Of a stretch of DNA of 64,000 nucleotides, positions 60,401-64,000 are shown in pieces. Under the pieces are notes generated by a model. The model made no database searches. It had not been told where the DNA came from and saw nothing but the letters and a program-made list of their open reading frames with translations. The stretch lies in contig CAXKWD010000001.1 of the NCBI GenBank assembly GCA_964059195.1, positions 156,600,532 through 156,664,531 of the forward strand. The letters run 5' to 3'. This stretch comes from Ectobius pallidus (lineage: Eukaryota; Arthropoda; Insecta; Blattodea; Ectobiidae). Both the position numbers and the translations under genes were made by a program. The stretch's first letter is position 1. Each line of letters opens with the position of its first letter.

Positions 60401-63400
60401 ATAAACCAGTCATCGTTAAAACAAACTCAGGCTTTAAAAAGTGAGTGGCGAACACTAGACCTTTACATGAGGCTGAAACAACAGAAAATGCACTACCTGC
60501 AATATGGCATGTTATTCTGTATCAGAAAGTGAAGTGAGAAAGTCATATTGACCATACTTAAAGTAGAGAAAGTTATGTGAATGTAACATCAGATATTTAA
60601 TTTATGTTATACAGATGGTTCTATGCTATCTGGAGGGATTCTTAACATAATGAGGCACATAGGCGTAGCGAGGGGGGGGGGGGGGTTTGGGGGTTTGAAC
60701 CCCCCCCATTGATTAAAAAAAGGAAAATTGTATAATTTTTTTAAGTCTGCCCATAAATTGCTTAATAGAAGTATAAAGCGTGGGAAGCTTAAAACTCGTT
60801 ATTTTGCGTCTTAATTTTTAAAATTTTCCGAGGAAGGACCCCCGGAAGCTTAAAACTTGTTATTTTGCATCTTAATTTTTAAAATTTTCCGTGGGAGAAC
60901 CCCCGGAAGCTTAAAACTCGTTATTTTGCATCTTAATTTTTTTAATTTTCCGGGGGAGGGCCCCCGGACCCCCCTCTCCTTCCATACTCGCCAGACCCCG
61001 CGGATGTTATAACCCCCCCCATATGGTCGGCCTGGTTACGCCTATGATGAGGCATACCGGTATCTTACAAAACACTGACAGTTTAGAAACGTTTACTTTA
61101 AATTTGTCCAAGTGCACCAATCAATACACCAAGAACTTCACTGTTAAGTGATGTGATATTTGTACTGCAAGTCAGTAAAGCAAGGTTCTTACATATCTCC
61201 TTTTCTAAGATGCTTTTATTGGACATTTGTATTAATTATTTTAAATTTTAATTTTAATGAATAGCAAAATGCAAATAACACAAAATTTTGTTATCTTATG
61301 GCTACAGTAAAATTGAATGAACTTACCCAGCAGAGGCACTACAAGCAGCACAATATATGGCACAATATTGAACTGTAGCTTTTCTGTGATGCAAGCCAAA
61401 GCTTCAACGGCTCCCTGACGCTGGATATCAAAGTCTGTTGCTCCTAGAAGTGGCAGTACCTTATCCACGACACATGTCATCACAGGTACAGATGACAAAC
61501 ATGCCAAAGCACCCATACAGCGAGCAGCCATATGTCGTACTGCTCTATATGGATGTGTTAGGAGTAAGCACAGCCGAGGTAAACAGTCCTCCAATACCTA
61601 TAATAAAATAAAATTCCAACTTCTTATATTAAAAATGGAAAATGTACCTAATCCAGTCTGGAGGCAGGAGCCAAACGAAGAATTTTAGTTGCTTTTATTG
61701 CTAGCATTTTGGAAATTATGAATAACTACCCCTGGTCTTCTTAATAAAATCAGGTAAACTGACAAAGTGTCAGATGGAATTAATAGGCCATATTTCAGAA
61801 ACTATTGAGTTTTAGACCATGGTTTCTTGAAACTTCATACTTCTTGTTTTTTGTTGTTTATTTTTTAACGGTAAAATACATCCAACATTTATTAATAATG
61901 GAATCTAGATAAACACTCACATTCTATACCACTCAACCTAAGAAATTAACGTGCCAAGCTGTTATGTGTACAGTGAATGTCTTTGTTGCTACTGACTTTC
62001 CTCCTTCATTCCCTGTAATGCATGGACGTTCCCCCTTCATTCCCTGTGCAGTGAAATTTAAACTTCCATTTTCCCCTTACTTTACGCTTTCTTCGCCAGT
62101 TTCATAAACAACACTGAAAGACTGCACACCCAGCTACCAGATGGGCTTGATAACTCAATTTTCGATTTTGGCTGATCTTCCCCCTTCTTCCCCTCTACCC
62201 TTCATATGTAATTTTAAAGAATAACCTGAGGCAGAAGGTCTGGATGGATGGCAGGGCTCGTGACTTCCAGCACTTGTAAACTTGCAACAAGCTCTTCTGC
62301 TGCAGCATCGGCATTCATGAGGACCCCTGAATCTAAAGCACATATAAAAAATATTACCATCTCTTCAAAATAAAATTGTTCTAAATACATAATTCTTTTA
62401 CAAGTTTCTTACCAAATGAGTTTAAGTTTACATTTTCCTTGAGGTGACCAATCATGATTTCCCAGAATTTTGGTAACTTCTGTGGCAAATCTTTACCAAA
62501 ATAAGAACTTAAAGCTGTAAGGGCAAATGAAGCTCCTCTCCTCTGAATTCTGTTCTGTTTTTGAACCTGAAAATGAATTAAGGACTTTAGATTACGATAA
62601 ATGTAGAATTCTCAGAGTACATTCACTTCGTATAATCCCCTCCCAAGCGGTAAACCGACATATCCATGAGTCGCCTCACGCCACACATGCACAACATTAG
62701 GTTCATTTTAATACTGTCATATCTGGAGCTAAAACAAGCAGGCTTGTTAACTAATGACATCTGGAGACTCCTTGGTATTTATATAAAAAAATAATTTTTC
62801 TATATGAAGGAATTAGATTTCAAGCTTGTCACCTGTGTATATATCCATATTCCACTCACAAAGGTTTAAAACTGCTAAGAACTGTATCTTACATAAACAA
62901 GTAAATAAAAGTACAAACTAAGTATAAAATAAGAATACAAACAATATACCAGAAAATATTAAGATATTACGTACATTATCTTCTTCAGCAAAGAGTTGAT
63001 CCAGGGGAATGTCTGTGATGGGAGGTCGACCAGGACCACGTCCTCCAGTAGAGTTTGAGCGACGAAATGCAGCTCTTTCAGCAGACTGAAGGGAGTAGAA
63101 TTAAATTAGATTTAAAATTTTTCTGTTACCTATTTGTTTTTAAGAATTAAGATTTTATAGAATAATCAGTTAAATAAAGATCAATGAAATATGATTTCTT
63201 ACAATGTTGTAAAAGGAGTGAAATAAATTTATTCTGCAATTTATTAGTTTATACATACCCGCTGCTGGTTTACAAGTGTGAGAATGCCTGAGTAATTATT
63301 TGTGAAAGAAGTTGGAGTTCCAGTACGACTTCCATCTCCTGTACTCTCCACCCCACTGTCACTGCTTGGACCTTCTCCTGCAGTAGCCTTAAAATCAGAA

Positions 63401-63420
63401 TATAATTGCTCAGTTTCTTT
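45429..63420 (-). CDS. BTAF1: TATA-binding-protein-associated factor 172 (Mot1-type ATPase), 3' part
   Basis: Swi2/Snf2 ATPase that strips TBP from DNA. Seventeen coding exons on the minus strand, all GT-AG: 63259-63420, 62975-63085, 62413-62566, 62226-62332, 61327-61597, 59476-59711, 56324-56461, 54906-55057, 53846-53987, 52261-52468, 51311-51549, 50727-50875, 50391-50525, 49567-49729, 49164-49300, 47893-47974, 45429-45617 (TGA 45429-45431). They total 2775 bases, 924 residues, about half of the human protein (about 1850). Residues 1-270: HEAT-repeat region. Then the Snf2 core: [12 protein letters not shown]; Walker A DMGLGKT at 368-374; [14 protein letters not shown] at 480-483; [17 protein letters not shown] at 507 on; [49 protein letters not shown] at 804-814. 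The end [17 protein letters not shown] matches BTAF1 and no other Snf2 subfamily. All catalytic motifs are intact. The N-terminal exons lie beyond 64000. Confidence 0.97.
45895..46215 (-). repeat. tRNA-derived SINE, family A (inverted)
   Basis: Reverse of the copy at 7946: GTATTACTTGGACGTGAAAG, CTGTAAATCTACGACACG, and GGGTTTGATCCCGCG as the B box. It lies in the last BTAF1 intron. Confidence 0.85.
46267..47049. mobile_element. Tc1-type MITE, copy 2 (783 bp)
   Basis: Same orientation and same ends as the copy at 41115, flanked by TA; about 49 bases longer through small internal differences. In the last BTAF1 intron. Confidence 0.9.
47280..47402 (+). repeat. possible retroposon 3' tail
   Basis: Ends in GGTGAATAAATCTTATCTTA followed by TCTTATC-type short repeats, as many LINE or SINE tails do. 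No coding part is attached. Confidence 0.35.
48266..48963. mobile_element. mariner fold-back made of two inverted 3' halves (second family)
   Basis: TA at both sides; ends CGAGGGGCAGTCAAATGAAA inverted for about 270 bp (48266-48555 against 48700-48963). The minus strand encodes a mariner transposase from [19 protein letters not shown] through [19 protein letters not shown] and [13 protein letters not shown] to CNKC. The plus strand of the right arm repeats the last part ([23 protein letters not shown]). So a second copy of the 3' end has been added in inverted order. Frameshift and stops make it non-functional. It lies in a BTAF1 intron. Confidence 0.88.
49838..50388. other. BTAF1: BTAF1 intron, unassigned
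   Basis: AT-rich intron with a short CACAC-type microsatellite near 50190-50212. No bounded element seen. Confidence 0.5.
51583..51669. repeat. solo end of the ACAGGGTGTT element
   Basis: Matches the right-hand inverted repeat of the element at 51709-52105 (GAGCAAAAATCTCC, TTGCTTGTCTATGTCCCC, CATTAACACCCTGT). It stops 33 bases from the BTAF1 exon at 51549. Confidence 0.85.
51709..52105. mobile_element. MITE with ~90-bp inverted repeats, ACAGGGTGTT ends
   Basis: Left ACAGGGTGTTAATGAATAAC and right GTTATTCATTAACACCCTGT are exact inverses and the match continues for about 90 bp. It is flanked by TATAT on both sides. Non-coding centre. In a BTAF1 intron. Confidence 0.85.
52941..53011 (-). tRNA. 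tRNA-like sequence (copy 1)
   Basis: Folds as a cloverleaf: acceptor GTCATGG against TTATGAC, D arm GCTC/GAGC, anticodon arm CAGC/GCTG, T arm with TTCAAAT. The anticodon loop GCGTTAA lacks the usual T before the anticodon position (nominal GTT). It is part of a mobile unit, so a functional tRNA is unlikely. Confidence 0.45.
53182..53252 (+). tRNA. tRNA-like sequence (copy 2)
   Basis: Identical to copy 1. Both promoter boxes (TAGCTCAATGGTAGAGC and TGTTCAAATCC) are present. Confidence 0.45.
53477..53547 (+). tRNA. tRNA-like sequence (copy 3)
   Basis: Differs from copies 1 and 2 by one base (ATCTGTG for ATCCGTG). Confidence 0.45.
54250..54490 (-). repeat. possible tRNA-derived SINE (decayed)
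   Basis: On the minus strand CTCTGTGGCTCAGTTGCTAT resembles an A-box region and GAGGTTTATACC a worn B box; the body is GC-richer than its surroundings. Confidence 0.4.
55105..55225. repeat. dispersed repeat shared with 34.8 kb
   Basis: ATAAAATCAGGTAAACTGAT, AAGTGCCAG, AGTTATTTTTGTAAT and GTCCGAGTTAACTCC. It completes the copy at 34826, which a SINE interrupts. Confidence 0.6.
55665..56166. repeat. tandem 145-160-bp repeat, three units
   Basis: Three units with CAACCGATTTGG, CAATAGG-TTCTTCCCATGG and ATACCAAGTTTCA; spacing 160 and 145 bases. The end has CACGGACGGACGAACAGAC and AGTACCATACTGGCACTTAA, as in the copy at 35655. It lies in a BTAF1 intron. Confidence 0.85.
57411..57760 (+). pseudogene. 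Kolobok THAP domain region (frameshifted)
   Basis: From ATG 57411: [14 protein letters not shown] (first Cys pair), [10 protein letters not shown], then FYNKWVSC, then a TAG at 57564. The SRVCGKHF part (last Cys and His) lies in another frame just after, so a small indel has broken the domain. A basic stretch ([13 protein letters not shown]) follows to a stop at 57758-57760. Confidence 0.8.
58240..59211 (+). CDS. Kolobok transposase catalytic region
   Basis: An uninterrupted 323-residue frame. It holds [93 protein letters not shown] and [14 protein letters not shown], the order of conserved blocks in Kolobok transposases. Asp in GDGQYDSPG, Asp in FDVWH and Glu in GSLESYH are the likely DDE triad (inferred). 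Upstream of it the frame is broken by stops between 57761 and 58239, with readable pieces ([31 protein letters not shown]), so the whole protein is not made as one frame unless introns are present. Preservation of this long frame suggests a recent insertion. Confidence 0.82.
   Translation: MHKTWLKEKANYVDATSDLNLCLCGDGQYDSPGFSAKYLTYSIMNLATNKIIDFVIVHRGTVAGDIERAACEKIISTMNEKLPIKLFLTERHTGIRALMKNKFSHIHHEFDVWHLTKSLMKKINHFLKSCVILEWKQSIYNHLWWASSTCENDSILLKEKFTSILNHIVNIHSWEGNEKYHSCAHDVLSDDKIKNTKWLSKHSKDYHDLYNIIMNTRFLNIMHLNHSCHTGSLESYHSERLKYVPKRTHFSFEGMYLRSMIAALDHNFHQGKRVVGGSVEFSKSCGDWVNKRKYDNKTFEWRQNIVKKTVSDVNEHTSLTMDT
59816..59940 (+). mobile_element. short retroposon with GAAAC stem-loop motif and 12-bp target duplication
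   Basis: Flanks TTATTTGATACT (59804-59815) and TTATTTGACACT (59941-59952) differ by one base. Inside: a short inverted start (ACATGTCAAC/GGTTGACATGT), the hairpin GCAGG-CAAAGGA-CCTGC, GAAACGCGT, the hairpin ACCAAAATAATTGGT, and the tail AAGTGAAGTATAT. Same family as 63785. Confidence 0.7.
60658..61046. mobile_element. G/C-run MITE with 8-bp target duplication, P- or hAT-like
   Basis: Ends CATAGGCGTAGCGAGG and, reversed, CATAGGCGTAACCAGG. Perfect duplication ATGAGGCA at 60650-60657 and 61047-61054. The inside begins with a run of 14 G and contains three copies of a roughly 60-bp unit (GGAAGCTTAAAACTCGTTAT ... AATTTTCCG). The CATAGGCGT terminus plus 8-bp duplication recalls P-superfamily elements; hAT is the alternative. 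Confidence 0.8.
62577..62960. other. BTAF1: BTAF1 intron, unassigned
   Basis: AT-rich intron without recognised repeat or RNA. Confidence 0.5.
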
Positions 63421-63595
63421 CTGCAAGGGAAATCATATTAGTGTGATGGGGAAAGTTACTTAGGCAATTGCTTTGACAATTTTTTCCTGAATGATTTTTT
63501 TCAATATGTGTTCGAACAAACAAATCTCAAACAAAACTCAATTGAATCAGTATTAACGCTTTGGCATAATATTAACAAGTCTGAATGATGTTAAA

Positions 63596-63910
63596 GTGGA
63601 AACTAAGAGAAGACTGAAATTAGCTATTGCCTGTTACTTTCCTTACCAAAAACTTTTGTTTAATCAACTAATATCAAGACTCATGAACTTTGACATTCCA
63701 AAGGAAGACAACCTGATATCAAAGTACGTCAAAACAACACCAGGGGAACAGGAAGAACCTTCAAACATCAAAGATCCAGCAGTTGACATGTAGTTGAAAA
63801 TGCAGGCGGTGGCCTGTGAAACGCGTTCTACCATATAAATTGGTAAGTGAAGTTAATAAAGTGTGTTTAAGTCAATCTCATATAATTTGAATCAAGATAT
63901 CTTCATATAA
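63596..63910 (+). mobile_element. retroposon 3' part with GAAAC stem-loop motif
   Basis: A 65-codon open stretch (63596-63793; starts METKRRLKLAIACYF, ends IKDPAVDM) runs straight into the motif also found at 59816: GTTGACATGTAG, hairpin GCAGGC-GGTG-GCCTGT, GAAACGCGT, hairpin TACCA...TTGGTA, tail AAGTGAAGTTAATAAAGTGT. The open stretch may be the end of the element's protein; I do not recognise it. Antisense to BTAF1, upstream of the exon at 63420. Confidence 0.55.
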
Positions 63911-64000
63911 AGCAATAAATCAGCTGATGATGGGGATACCCATTGAAATGATCATTCTGGGTAAATATACCTAATGGTTCGTATCATTAAAAGTGAGATG

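Overview
The window is nuclear DNA of an animal, most probably an insect. It is AT-rich and gene-sparse, its genes are split by GT-AG introns of up to about 7 kb, and the space between is filled with THAP, mariner, hAT, pogo and Kolobok-type transposons, CR1/Jockey-type LINE pieces and tRNA-derived SINEs. A hemimetabolous insect with a large genome would fit, but I cannot name the species from sequence alone.

Three conserved genes can be reconstructed with closed reading frames. (1) The last four coding exons of POLG2, the mitochondrial DNA polymerase accessory subunit, lie on + at 581-3874. (2) A complete five-exon KDEL receptor (212 codons) lies on - at 18838-32092. (3) The last 17 coding exons of BTAF1 (TAF172/Mot1 family), coding 924 residues with the whole Snf2 ATPase, lie on - at 45429-63420; its 5' part is beyond the right edge. 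The genes are functionally unrelated: mtDNA replication, ER retrieval and TBP removal from DNA.

Between and inside these genes the sequence is mobile DNA. 4.5-18.8 kb holds a DD82E transposase pseudogene, a pogo-like remnant, SINEs, an (AAT)n microsatellite and two mariners. The KDEL receptor introns hold a spliced THAP-domain gene inside terminal inverted repeats, two 230-bp fold-back elements with 13-bp target duplications, and a nest of old RT, hAT, LINE and hAT-MITE insertions. 32.1-45.4 kb holds SINEs, a Tc1-like MITE, pogo and Harbinger MITEs and an 86-bp minisatellite just past the BTAF1 stop. The BTAF1 introns hold a Kolobok element with TTAA duplications, a palindromic mariner, a tRNA-bearing inverted triplicate with a 13-bp target duplication, and a P-like MITE.

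The most unusual pattern is a set of palindromic insertions (24.8, 25.5, 52.9 and 59.8 kb) that carry 12-13 bp target duplications typical of reverse-transcriptase-mediated insertion. Three of them, plus a fifth locus at 63.8 kb, carry a GAAAC-centred stem-loop resembling part of a hammerhead ribozyme, as known from Penelope-like elements and related retroposons. A second pattern is that two different mariner families both occur as fold-backs built from two inverted copies of the element's 3' half.
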